Shown: positions 26,345-34,475 of the stretch, in pieces
Position numbering within the stretch: the first letter of the stretch is position 1
Layout of the letters: every line of letters begins with the position of its first letter
Assembly: GCA_034717495.1 (NCBI GenBank)
Contig: JAYELL010000013.1
Coordinates: forward strand, 41,904-105,903
Direction of reading: 5' to 3'
DNA from: Chloroflexota bacterium
GTDB taxonomy: Bacteria; Chloroflexota; Anaerolineae; JAAEKA01
DNA length: 64,000 nucleotides
Program-made: the position numbers and the translations under genes
The notes under the pieces: model-generated
The model's input: the letters and a program-made list of their open reading frames with translations, nothing else
What the model was told of the DNA's origin: nothing
The model's database searches: none

Positions 26345-27403
26345 ATGAATACGTTGCCCTCACCTCTTCTTGTGCCCATCGAACTGGTTTTCAATCCCAA
26401 CTGGTGGTACCGGACCGCTGGCATCAGCTTCGACAAAGCCTTTTATTTCGATCCTGACACCCGCATTGGCGATGATGTCACGATGCGCCGGGTGCTGTAT
26501 GAACGATTCGGTGATCTGGGTATGGGAGAAGCCAACCCCCAGCCGCGGCCGGTGATCGGCTCCATGCACGTGGCCGGAGGATTCATCATTCCGGCGCTGC
26601 TGGGCGCAGAAATCCAGTTTGAGATCGATGCCGCGCCCCAGCCGCTACCACAACAACTGACTGCCGCCGGGATCGATGCCTTCGAAGTCCCCGATTTCCG
26701 TACCACCTGGCCAATGAACGAATTGATTGCCCAGATGGACGCCCTGGAAGCGACGTGGGGATATGTGCTCGGCGACATGAACACCGATGGATTGCTCAAC
26801 ACCGCCTATCACTTCTATGGCCAGGATTTGTTCATGGACTTTTACCTGGCGCCGGAGCGGGTCAAACGATTCCTGGAACAGATCGGTGGATTGATCGTCG
26901 ATGTGGCCAGCTACCTGCGGGAGCGCACTGGCACCTGTTCGGTCTCCGTCAACCGCATGGTGGCGCATGTGGATCCGGCCATGTTCTTCCATGCAAACTG
27001 TTCGGTGCAGATGATCTCTCCCAACAGTTATCGGGAGATGCAGTTGCCCATCGAACAGGGCATGGCACAACGCATTCAACCCTATGGCATCCACCATTGC
27101 GGCGATAACCTGCATCAGATCGCGCCGGTCTATGCCGAGTTGCCATTGCGCATGGTGGGCGTGGGTTGGGGCTCTGACGTGGCGGCGGTGCGGGAGGCCT
27201 TGCCTGATACATTCCTCAACCTGCGCTTGAGTCCCATCCGCATGCTGCGGGCCACGCCTGAGGAGATCGCTGCCGACACCGAGCAATTGCTGCACGCCGC
27301 GGGTTCGCTGGACCGGGTGGGTCTCTGCTGCATCAACATGGACTACGGCACCCCGGACGAAAACATCTTTGCCATGGCCCGGGTGGCCGAACGCTTCCGT
27401 TAG
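26345..27403 (+). CDS. UroD-superfamily, corrinoid-methyltransferase-like protein (UroD-like 4)
   Basis: 352 residues. His250-His-Cys252 in YGIHHCGDNLHQ and Cys328-Cys329 in LCCINMDYGTPDENI reproduce the HxC...C zinc pattern of methyltransferase-like UroD relatives. The N-terminus is unusual: it begins LPSPLLVPIELVFNPNWWYRTAG rather than with the R-x-R-x-x-AA-x-H motif. It follows the epimerase by 24 nt and precedes uxaC by 48 nt. Substrate unknown; with UroD-like 2 it forms the Zn-competent pair of the cluster. Confidence 0.8.
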   Translation: MNTLPSPLLVPIELVFNPNWWYRTAGISFDKAFYFDPDTRIGDDVTMRRVLYERFGDLGMGEANPQPRPVIGSMHVAGGFIIPALLGAEIQFEIDAAPQPLPQQLTAAGIDAFEVPDFRTTWPMNELIAQMDALEATWGYVLGDMNTDGLLNTAYHFYGQDLFMDFYLAPERVKRFLEQIGGLIVDVASYLRERTGTCSVSVNRMVAHVDPAMFFHANCSVQMISPNSYREMQLPIEQGMAQRIQPYGIHHCGDNLHQIAPVYAELPLRMVGVGWGSDVAAVREALPDTFLNLRLSPIRMLRATPEEIAADTEQLLHAAGSLDRVGLCCINMDYGTPDENIFAMARVAERFR

Positions 27404-27450
27404 CGTTGACAATTGGCAATTGACTATTGACCATTAAATCGAGGCTTCAT
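27404..27450 (+). repeat. TTGAC(A/T)ATT repeat spacer before uxaC
   Basis: CGTTGACAATTGGCAATTGACTATTGACC contains three direct copies of TTGAC(A/T/C) and the palindromic words CAATTG. TTGACA at 27406-27411 could serve as a -35 box but no good -10 follows. GAGG at 27441-27444 is the uxaC ribosome site. Confidence 0.45.
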
Positions 27451-28872
27451 ATGACCACACCCCAGTGGAATCTTTCCCCCGACCGCTTTTTCGATCCCGA
27501 TCCCGGTCAGCGTGCGGTGGCCCGCGAGCTGTATGAAACCGTCGCCGCCCTGCCGTTGATCTGTCCCCATGGTCACGTGGACCCGCGTGTCTTCGCCGAT
27601 CCCGATTATGACTTCGGCACACCCACCCAGATGCTCATCATTCCCGATCATTACGTCTTCCGTATGCTCTATTCCCAGGGCGTTCCATTGGAGGATCTGG
27701 GTGTGCCGCGGGTGGACGGAGGACCGGTAGAAGGAGATCACCGCAAGATCTGGCAGATCTTCGCTGAGAACTTCTACCTCTTTCGGGGCACCCCCACCGG
27801 CACCTGGCTGGCCGCGGAGTTCGCCGAGGTCTTCGGTATCCAGGAAAAGCTGAGCGGCGAGACGGCCCAGGCTATCTACGAGCAGATCGCCAAAAAACTG
27901 GCATCGCCCCAGTTCCGCCCCCGGGCGCTGTTCGAGCGCTTCAATATCGAGACGCTGTGCACCACCGACGCGGCCACCGACCAGCTGGAGGCGCACCAGG
28001 CCATTCGCGATGGCGATTGGCAGGCCAGGATCCTGCCCACCTTCCGGCCCGATGCAGTGGTGAATCTGGACAGTGCCGGCTGGCACGGCCACGTCGAGAC
28101 CCTGAGCCAGGTCAGCGGCATCGATGTCGGTTCCTACGCCAGCTTCATCCAGGCGTTGGAGCAACGGAGGGCCTATTTCAAGTCCATGGGTGCCCGGGCC
28201 ACCGATCACGCAGCCTTGACTGCTTACACTGCCCCCTTGAGCTTAGCCGAGGCCGAGGCTATCTTTGGGCGGGCCTTGAGCGGCCAGGCGACCGACGAGG
28301 ATTCCCGGCGTTTCACCGGCCACATGATGATGGAGATGGCCCGCATGAGCATCGAGGATGGCCTGGTGATGCAGTTCCACGTGGGCTCTCTGCGAAACCA
28401 CAATCAGGTCATTTTCGATCGCTTCGGGCCGGACAAAGGATGCGACATCCCGGTGGGCAGCGAGTTCACCCGTAACCTGCGCCCCTTGCTCAATAGATAT
28501 GGCGACGATCCGCGGTTGATCCTGATTCTCTTCACTCTGGACGAGACCGCTTACGCCCGGGAGTTGGCGCCCCTGGCAGGCCATTATCCAGCGCTGTTGT
28601 TGGGTCCCCCCTGGTGGTTCCACGACAGCGTGAACGGCATGAATCGTTTCTTCGATCAGGTGATGGAGACGGCTGGCTTATACAACACCGCCGGTTTCAA
28701 TGACGATACCCGGGCCTTTCCCTCGATTCCGGTCCGGCATGACGTGTGGCGTCGGGCAAGTGCCAACTGGGTGGCAGGATTAGTGGTACGGGGCATGGTG
28801 GACGAGTTGGACGCGCAGCGTATGGTCTACGACCTGGCCTACGGGCTGGCTAAACGGGCCTATCGATTATAG
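27451..28872 (+). CDS. uxaC: Uronate isomerase (glucuronate/galacturonate isomerase)
   Basis: 473 residues. Amidohydrolase-fold motifs LICPHGHVDPRVFADPDYDF, ETLCTTDAATDQL, MQFHVGSLRNHN and VRHDVWRRASANWVAGLV mark UxaC (COG1904). It converts D-glucuronate to D-fructuronate and D-galacturonate to D-tagaturonate. ATG 27451 with GAGG six bases upstream is preferred over a TTG at 27427. It is the first enzyme of the hexuronate pathway; the following steps lie beyond the toxin-antitoxin pair under the second LacI. Confidence 0.93.
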   Translation: MTTPQWNLSPDRFFDPDPGQRAVARELYETVAALPLICPHGHVDPRVFADPDYDFGTPTQMLIIPDHYVFRMLYSQGVPLEDLGVPRVDGGPVEGDHRKIWQIFAENFYLFRGTPTGTWLAAEFAEVFGIQEKLSGETAQAIYEQIAKKLASPQFRPRALFERFNIETLCTTDAATDQLEAHQAIRDGDWQARILPTFRPDAVVNLDSAGWHGHVETLSQVSGIDVGSYASFIQALEQRRAYFKSMGARATDHAALTAYTAPLSLAEAEAIFGRALSGQATDEDSRRFTGHMMMEMARMSIEDGLVMQFHVGSLRNHNQVIFDRFGPDKGCDIPVGSEFTRNLRPLLNRYGDDPRLILILFTLDETAYARELAPLAGHYPALLLGPPWWFHDSVNGMNRFFDQVMETAGLYNTAGFNDDTRAFPSIPVRHDVWRRASANWVAGLVVRGMVDELDAQRMVYDLAYGLAKRAYRL

Positions 28873-28892
28873 CCGCCGACGGTGAACCGAGA

Positions 28893-29312
28893 TCATCCCA
28901 GCCAGTTCTCCACGGCCAGGTCCCGAAAGAGAGCAAAGTCGTCAAGATTGATTGTGACCAGCACGAGATTGTTGGTTTTGGCAGTGGCGGCTATCATCCC
29001 ATCGGCAAAGGGAGGGGTCTTGCCCAGAGCAGTGAGACGGGCGCGTTCTGCCGCATGCCAGTCGGCGGCCGCGTGGTCGTAGGGCAAGATCGGAACGCCT
29101 GGCGCCACCACCTGGACCAGGTAAGCCTCGATGGCTTGCCGTCTGGCGGAAGGCGCCAAGCGATAGCAACCAAACCACATCTCATGCCAAACCACGGCGG
29201 CTATGGCGATTTTGTCCTGGTGACGTTGCAGATGCTCCAGGACTCCCCTGTTTGGCTCAGGCCGCAGTGGTTCAGACAGGATGTTCGTGTCGATCAGGAA
29301 ACGTAGAGTCAC
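28893..29312 (-). CDS. PIN-domain toxin (VapC-like)
   Basis: 139 residues with the PIN acidic residues Asp8 (FLIDTNILSE), Glu44 (WHEMWFG), Asp104 (PFADGMIAATA) and Asp124 (INLDDFALF). PIN toxins are Mg-dependent RNases. It overlaps the upstream antitoxin by 4 nt (ATGA), so translation is coupled. Autorepression by the toxin-antitoxin complex is likely. Convergent with uxaC. Confidence 0.92.
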   Translation of the reverse strand: MTLRFLIDTNILSEPLRPEPNRGVLEHLQRHQDKIAIAAVVWHEMWFGCYRLAPSARRQAIEAYLVQVVAPGVPILPYDHAAADWHAAERARLTALGKTPPFADGMIAATAKTNNLVLVTINLDDFALFRDLAVENWLG

Positions 29313-29587
29313 CAGCTCGTCTCCCGGCCCGGGGAGCGGTCTCGCACTCCCTCGAAAATCGCAGGCTCGATGGCCAGTTGCGCCAGGTCGACTTGGTTTC
29401 GAAACGCTTGATAGTTTTCCCAGAACTGGGTCCTGCCGGCCGCCAGGCGTTCGTACTCTTCAATGGAAAGCAGGATCGCCACCGGCCTGCCTCGCCGGTT
29501 GACCTGGATCAGCGGCGTGGTCTGCAGGTCGTGAACTATGGCGGCGAAGTGGTTTCGGGCTTCGGCAATCGAGTATTCTTTGATCAT
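29309..29587 (-). CDS. Phd/YefM-family antitoxin
   Basis: 92 residues. MIKEYSIAEARNHFAAIVHDL and VNRRGRPVAILLSIEEYERL are the Phd/YefM DNA-binding signature; the C-terminal tail from about residue 55 is expected to neutralise the PIN toxin. GGAG precedes ATG, and a strong promoter with direct repeats lies just upstream. A Phd-type antitoxin with a PIN toxin is a common hybrid pairing. Confidence 0.9.
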   Translation of the reverse strand: MIKEYSIAEARNHFAAIVHDLQTTPLIQVNRRGRPVAILLSIEEYERLAAGRTQFWENYQAFRNQVDLAQLAIEPAIFEGVRDRSPGRETSW

Positions 29588-29597
29588 GTTTGTCTCC

Positions 29598-29646
29598 AGA
29601 TGGCTATCTAGATGGCTATTTTATCAGATGCTGTTTGTTCTGTCAA
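29598..29646 (-). promoter_or_regulatory. Toxin-antitoxin promoter with tandem operator repeats
   Basis: On the minus strand TTGACA (29641-29646) and TAAAAT (29618-29623) are 17 bp apart. Two direct copies of AGATGGCTAT (plus-strand sequence; 29598-29607 and 29610-29619) lie 12 bp apart over the -10 edge and start site, as expected for Phd autoregulation. Confidence 0.75.
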
Positions 29647-29702
29647 AGGGAGTCTCACCAAGCCGATCTGGAAACACTGCCGGCCGAATAAAGTGATACA
29701 TC

Positions 29703-29760
29703 TTGACAGCTTGCAGTGGATATGGTATTCTGATCGTGAGCGGTCACGTGACCGCTCACG
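29703..29760 (+). promoter_or_regulatory. Promoter and 26-bp palindromic operator of second lacI
   Basis: TTGACA (29703-29708), 17-bp spacer, TATTCT (29726-29731). A perfect palindrome with 13-nt arms (CGTGAGCGGTCAC, 29735-29747, and its complement to 29760) begins four bases after the -10, the same geometry as at the first lacI. Autoregulation is very likely. Confidence 0.8.
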
Positions 29761-29773
29761 ACAACAGGAACTC

Positions 29774-29805
29774 AAGACCCTTCCGGTTCGAACCGGAAGG
29801 GTCTT
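29774..29805 (+). promoter_or_regulatory. 32-bp perfect palindrome in lacI leader
   Basis: Arms AAGACCCTTCCGGTTC (29774-29789) and its exact complement (29790-29805), with no unpaired centre. It lies in the transcribed leader 23 nt before the GTG start and has no T-run. It may be a second operator or a leader hairpin; it is too GC-rich and symmetric to be chance. Confidence 0.6.
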
Positions 29806-29828
29806 CAACCGCACCAGGATCGGTCGCA

Positions 29829-30926
29829 GTGAACAACCGAGTCACTATCGAGGATGTTGCCAAGGCTGCCGGCGTCTCCCGCCAGACGGTCTCCCGTGTC
29901 CTCAATCACAAGTCAGATGTCAGTGACGAAACCCGCCACCGTATTCTGCAGATCATCGACCAGCTGGGCTACCGGCCCAGTCGCATCGCCCGAGGCCTGG
30001 CCACCGATCGCACCGGCACCTTTGGCCTGGTTTTTCCCGATGTCGCCAATCCCTATTTTGCCGAGATCGTGCGCGGTGCCGAGGATGTGGCCCGCGAGCG
30101 CGACAACAGTGTTTTTCTCTGCAACACCGACGAGAATCCCCAACGGGAGCTTACAGCCCTGCGTTCGCTGGATGCCCAACAGGTGGATGGCATCCTGTTA
30201 TGCAGCCCACGCCTGAACGATGACGAGCTGCGCAGCCTGATTCCCCGCTTGCCCCCCCTGGTGCTGGTGAACCATCTGCTGCGTTTCAATAGGCGACCGG
30301 TTGCCAACGACCGGTTGTCAGGCTCAGGGCAACAGCTTTCTCCGGCGTCGACAGAGCAGGCCACTGGGCAGAAAGGGGTGATGGTCAGCGCTGTCCTGGT
30401 GGATGATGGCGCGGGTTCAGCTGCGGCTGTCAAACACCTCTGGGCGCGCGGGCACCGCCATATCGGGCTGCTGGCCGGGCCGTCGATCTCCCACAGCAGC
30501 CAGCGGCGCATACAGGGGTATAGCGAACAGCTTGTGGCCCTGGCCGACCATGTCGATTCAGCGCTGATTCGCTACTGTCAGGCAACAGCAGCCGGAGGGC
30601 AGCAGGCAGCCGCTGTCTTGCTAACCGATCATCCGGAGATAACGGCGCTGGTCACCTACAATGATCTGGTGGCAGCCGGCGCCCTGCGGGCCTGTCGGAC
30701 GTTGAACCGTCGGGTGCCCGAGGATGTGGCCATTGTCGGCTGCGACGATATCTATATGGCTTCGTTGGTCACACCAGAGCTGACTACCCTGCGCGTCTCG
30801 GGTCGGGCGTTGGGGCAGGAGGCCATGCGACTACTTCTTAGCGATCTGGCTGCCGGCAACGGAACCGACCGGTCCAGGGAAATCTGGATGCGACCCACCC
30901 TGGTGGTGCGGGAGTCGGCGCCATGA
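29829..30926 (+). CDS. LacI-family transcriptional repressor (second)
   Basis: 365 residues from GTG 29829, giving the classic N-terminus MNNRVTIEDVAKAAGVSRQT. It is close in sequence to the first LacI of this window (GLATDRTGTFGLVFPDVANPYF versus GLATRRTGTVGLVVPDVSNPFF). Compared with it there is an insertion of about 33 residues in the sensor domain (FNRRPVANDRLSGSGQQLSP...), Ser/Gln-rich and probably a surface loop. It stands at the head of the hexuronate operon and probably senses a uronate or aldonate (inference). Confidence 0.9.
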   Translation: MNNRVTIEDVAKAAGVSRQTVSRVLNHKSDVSDETRHRILQIIDQLGYRPSRIARGLATDRTGTFGLVFPDVANPYFAEIVRGAEDVARERDNSVFLCNTDENPQRELTALRSLDAQQVDGILLCSPRLNDDELRSLIPRLPPLVLVNHLLRFNRRPVANDRLSGSGQQLSPASTEQATGQKGVMVSAVLVDDGAGSAAAVKHLWARGHRHIGLLAGPSISHSSQRRIQGYSEQLVALADHVDSALIRYCQATAAGGQQAAAVLLTDHPEITALVTYNDLVAAGALRACRTLNRRVPEDVAIVGCDDIYMASLVTPELTTLRVSGRALGQEAMRLLLSDLAAGNGTDRSREIWMRPTLVVRESAP

Positions 30927-30963
30927 GCGATGGCAAACGGATGGATGTGCGACCTTTGCGACC

Positions 30964-30990
30964 CTGCGATTGTTCAAATTAGCATCGCAG
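30964..30990. promoter_or_regulatory. Inverted repeat upstream of uronate epimerase
   Basis: CTGCGAT (30964-30970) and ATCGCAG (30984-30990) are perfect inverted arms with a 13-nt AT-rich centre, ending 32 nt before the next start. No T-run follows, so an operator is more likely than a terminator. Confidence 0.4.
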
Positions 30991-31022
30991 AGGTTTGAGA
31001 ACAGGTAATGGAGCGGATGAAT

Positions 31023-32498
31023 ATGAGTGAACTCCCGACTTTGGCAGGATTCGTGGCCTATCCCCGATCGGCGGCCACTATCGGCAGTGCGACCGCTTTT
31101 CTGGTTCGTGATGCGGTCAGCGACGTGAAAAGGCTGGCACTGGTGGCAGAGGCTGACGATCCGGTGTTGAATGCATTCGACGGTGAGCGAAGTGAACTGG
31201 ATGGCCGGGTCCTGCTGCTTTGCGAAATGACCCCTGGCAATGCGATTTGCCTGCGCGAAGCCCTTTCCTGGCTGCGACCCCAACCCCTGGGCCTCAGGAC
31301 CTCGGCCGGCTGTGGCGATCGGCTTGGTCTGGCAACGCCCGGCCACGTGCGGGCCATGCGCAACGCCCCGGGCGTGATGCCGATCTATGCCCAACAGTCG
31401 ATCCGCGAGAATGCCCGTACTGGCCGCAGCCCCCAGGAGGTGGTGGATGATGCCACCTGGGGCGTTTTCCAGGAAGGGTGGCGTGAGGGCTACGGTGCTG
31501 ATGCCGACCATCTGAAGACCACCGATGACGCGGACGTGACCGTTGCCGCCGGTTATACCTTTTTCACCGTCGATCCTGGCGATCACGTAGACGACGAGGC
31601 ACATACTGCTCCCCTGGATCTCTTGAGGGAGAAATACGAGCAGTTGCCATGGGAAACCCTCGATTCCTCCCCCGATGCCTTGCGCTCCCTCTATCTCGGA
31701 CGCAGCTATGACCTGGAGGGACTTCAGCTGGCCTTTGATGAAGAGAGTCTGCTACGGGCTGCCGCTAAATATGCCCGAGCCACTGTCCATGCTGCTCGCA
31801 TGTATCGCCACCTGGATGAAACGATCGTCGACCGTACCTGGGAACTGGAGGTTTCCGTGGACGAAACGGCAACGCCTACTTCCCACCTGGAACACCTGTA
31901 TATCGCCTCCGAGCTGAAGCGCCTGGGCGTTCGCTGGGTGAGTCTTGCTCCCCGCTACGTGGGTGACTTCGAAAAGGGCGTAGACTACATCGGCGACCTG
32001 GACATTTTCCGAACGGACTTTGCCGGCCACGCGGCCATTGCCCGCGCTCTGGGACCCTACAAGCTCAGCTTGCATTCGGGATCTGATAAGTTCAGCATCT
32101 ATTCCATCGCTAATGAGGAAACGCACGGTGTGGTTCATCTGAAGACTGCCGGTACCAGCTATCTGGAGGCACTGCGGGCCATTGCCCGGGTGGAACCCGA
32201 TCTGTTCCGCGCCATCTATGAATTGGCCTTCCTTCGTTACGACGAGGATCGAGCTACCTACCACGTTTCGGCGGAAACTGATCGGGCGCCCCGTCCAGAG
32301 GTCGTGCCCGATTCGGTTCTGCCCGATGTTCTCGACCAGTTCGATGCGCGGGAGATGTTGCATGTCACCTTTGGCTCGGCCCTGGCGCGCTACGGCGATC
32401 AGATCAAGGCAGCGCTGATTGCCAACGAGGAAGCTCATTACGCGGCCATCGAGACCCATTTCGACCGGCACCTGGCACCCTTTGCGGGCCGGTCGTAG
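31023..32498 (+). CDS. uxaE: Tagaturonate epimerase
   Basis: 491 residues from ATG 31023, chosen because GGAG lies nine bases upstream; ATGs at 31008 and 31017 are alternatives. The sequence resembles UxaE of Thermotoga (TM0440 type): FGVFQEGW-like block DDATWGVFQEGWREGYGADADHLKT, FFTVDPGDHVDDEA, WVSLAPRYVGDFEKGVDYIGD and KLSLHSGSDKFSIY. The His/Asp-rich segments probably bind the metal. The enzyme interconverts D-tagaturonate and D-fructuronate, joining galacturonate and glucuronate branches after UxaC. Confidence 0.85.
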   Translation: MSELPTLAGFVAYPRSAATIGSATAFLVRDAVSDVKRLALVAEADDPVLNAFDGERSELDGRVLLLCEMTPGNAICLREALSWLRPQPLGLRTSAGCGDRLGLATPGHVRAMRNAPGVMPIYAQQSIRENARTGRSPQEVVDDATWGVFQEGWREGYGADADHLKTTDDADVTVAAGYTFFTVDPGDHVDDEAHTAPLDLLREKYEQLPWETLDSSPDALRSLYLGRSYDLEGLQLAFDEESLLRAAAKYARATVHAARMYRHLDETIVDRTWELEVSVDETATPTSHLEHLYIASELKRLGVRWVSLAPRYVGDFEKGVDYIGDLDIFRTDFAGHAAIARALGPYKLSLHSGSDKFSIYSIANEETHGVVHLKTAGTSYLEALRAIARVEPDLFRAIYELAFLRYDEDRATYHVSAETDRAPRPEVVPDSVLPDVLDQFDAREMLHVTFGSALARYGDQIKAALIANEEAHYAAIETHFDRHLAPFAGRS

Positions 32499-32552
32499 GG
32501 GTTAAAAGGAGATTTAGCTCCCGCGAGTTCCCATGTTTAACCAGGAGTTACC

Positions 32553-33455
32553 ATGACTAAATCCATCACAAGAGCTGTCATCCCGGCAGCAGGATTGGGC
32601 ACGCGGCTGCTGCCGGCGACCAAGTCCCAGCCCAAGGAAATGCTACCCGTAGGCCGCAAGCCCACCATGCAGTATGTGGTGGAGGAGCTACAGGACGCCA
32701 ATCTGCGCCAGATGCTGATTATCACCGGGCGCCGCAAACGAGCCCTTGAGGACCATTTCGATCCTGACCCGATGCTCATGGCAGCACTGGAGCAGGCCGG
32801 CAATGAGGCACTGCTCGATGACCTCCAGTTCGCTGAGAGCAATGTCCGTTTCTTCTTCACCAGGCAGAGTCCGCCCAGGGGATTGGGTCACGCGGTGTTG
32901 CTGGGTGCTGAATTCGTGGACACCGATAATTTCGTCGTGGCCTTGGGCGATTCCCTGATCGCCGGCGAGGATCCCGCCTCACCCCTGCGCGCCATGATGG
33001 ACGCTCACCTGTCGCTGGGTGGCGCCGCTGTGGTGGCCGTCGAACAGGTGTCCCAGGAGGAAACCTATCGTTACGGCATCGTCAGCATCGGGGGCGCTGC
33101 GCCGCCTCCGGGCGAACCTGTGCTGATGAACGGTATTGTCGAAAAACCGGGGCGGGGCAACGCCCCGTCAAACCTGGCGGTGGCAGCCCGTTATGTCTTC
33201 AGCCCGGCAATCTTTGAAACCCTGCGCCGTACCACGCCCGATCGCAAGGGTGAAATCCAACTGAGTGATGCCATTCGATTGCTCATTCAGCGGGATATGC
33301 CGGTTTATGCCTGGTTGTTGCCGCCGGAAAATCGTCGCTACGATGTGGGTAACTTCGAGAGCTACTTCCGGGCTTTCATTGACTTTGCCCTGGCCGATGA
33401 GCGCTATGGCTATCTGCTACGCCAGTATATCAAAGAAAGGGCTTATGAGCTCTAA
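32553..33455 (+). CDS. UTP-sugar-1-phosphate uridylyltransferase, GalU-like
   Basis: 300 residues. Nucleotidyltransferase motif AAGLGTRLLPATKSQPKEMLPV, uridine-site GHAVLLGAEF and VVALGDSLI, then EKPGRGNAPSNLAVAARYVF and GEIQLSDAIRLL, all as in GalU. It makes UDP-sugar and PPi from UTP and a sugar-1-phosphate. It overlaps the following sugar kinase by 11 nt, which implies coupled products; with a glucuronokinase-like partner the substrate may be glucuronate-1-P rather than glucose-1-P (inference). Confidence 0.9.
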   Translation: MTKSITRAVIPAAGLGTRLLPATKSQPKEMLPVGRKPTMQYVVEELQDANLRQMLIITGRRKRALEDHFDPDPMLMAALEQAGNEALLDDLQFAESNVRFFFTRQSPPRGLGHAVLLGAEFVDTDNFVVALGDSLIAGEDPASPLRAMMDAHLSLGGAAVVAVEQVSQEETYRYGIVSIGGAAPPPGEPVLMNGIVEKPGRGNAPSNLAVAARYVFSPAIFETLRRTTPDRKGEIQLSDAIRLLIQRDMPVYAWLLPPENRRYDVGNFESYFRAFIDFALADERYGYLLRQYIKERAYEL

Positions 33456-34455
33456 GCAGGGCAAACTGACGGCATCCGCGCCCGGCCGGGCAGGGATCAT
33501 CGGAAATCCCTCTGATATGTATGGTGGCTCGGTGCTTGCCTGTTCGCTTCCGATGCGGGCGTGGGCAATACTGACCCCTGCATCCGGATTAACCCTGGTC
33601 ACCGATGGCCAGGAATGCGAGATTGGGAACTGGGATGACCTACGGCCGGCCGGAGACCTTTTCGACATCGCCAAGGCTGTATTGCGCTATATTCAACCGC
33701 GGCCTTTGGCCTGTCGTATCGAATATGGCAGCGATATTCCGAGGCACAGCGGCATGGCCGGTTCCACTGCCCTGATGGTTGCCCTTCTGAACGTCTTGTT
33801 GACCTGGCAGGGTCGGCGCCTGGGACGGTATCAGCTTGCCGAGATGGCCCGTTACATCGAACTGAACCACCTTCGGGTCGTCTGTGGCTATCAGGATGCC
33901 TACATGACCACCTTTGGTGGCCTGAACTACCTGGATTTCCGCGGCAAACAGTTTTATCGCCGGGCGGAGGCGGAATTGTTCGCCACTGTGGAGTCGCTGA
34001 ATCCCTTTGTGGAGCAACTGCCCTTCGTCCTGGCCTACACCGGTGTGGCCCATTCCTCGGGCGCTGTTCACAAGCCGATTCGGGAACGGTGGCTGGAGGG
34101 GGAGCAAGAGGTCGTGGCAGCGTATGATCGTATCTCCGAGTTGGCTCGGATGGGCAAAAAAGCCATTTTGCAGGGGGATTGGCGGGAACTGGGCCAATTG
34201 ATGAACGAAAACCACCGTATTCAGCGCGACGTGGGCGGCTCGGGTTTGTCAAATGAGCGGTTGATTGAGGCTGCTCTGGACGGTGGTGCGCTGGGCGCCA
34301 AGCTGGCTGGCGCTGGCGACGGCGGGACTATCATCGCGTTGTTTCCCAACCTCGACGACCAGGCCCTGGAATTGGCATTGATGGCCGCCGGTGCAGAGGC
34401 AATCTATCACCTGGCGCTTTCCGAGGGGACTACGGTTACGGAAGAGGATATCTGA
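33445..34455 (+). CDS. GHMP-family kinase resembling glucuronokinase
   Basis: 336 residues from ATG 33445, inside the end of the uridylyltransferase gene. GHMP motifs: APGRAGIIGNPSDMYGG (motif 1), IPRHSGMAGSTALMVALLN (ATP-binding motif 2) and GAKLAGAGDGGTIIALFP (motif 3). The GNPSD and YQDAYMTTFGGLNYLDF segments resemble plant glucuronokinase, which phosphorylates D-glucuronate at C1. With its overlapping partner it could form UDP-glucuronate. Galactokinase, arabinokinase and mevalonate-type kinases are other members, so substrate is tentative. Confidence 0.8.
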   Translation: MSSKQGKLTASAPGRAGIIGNPSDMYGGSVLACSLPMRAWAILTPASGLTLVTDGQECEIGNWDDLRPAGDLFDIAKAVLRYIQPRPLACRIEYGSDIPRHSGMAGSTALMVALLNVLLTWQGRRLGRYQLAEMARYIELNHLRVVCGYQDAYMTTFGGLNYLDFRGKQFYRRAEAELFATVESLNPFVEQLPFVLAYTGVAHSSGAVHKPIRERWLEGEQEVVAAYDRISELARMGKKAILQGDWRELGQLMNENHRIQRDVGGSGLSNERLIEAALDGGALGAKLAGAGDGGTIIALFPNLDDQALELALMAAGAEAIYHLALSEGTTVTEEDI

Positions 34456-34475
34456 GCAAGGAGTATTGATCGCAA

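Noticed and set aside
29774..29805. 32-bp palindrome as intrinsic terminator
   Set aside because: No T-run follows and it would cut off the regulator's own transcript just before its start codon.
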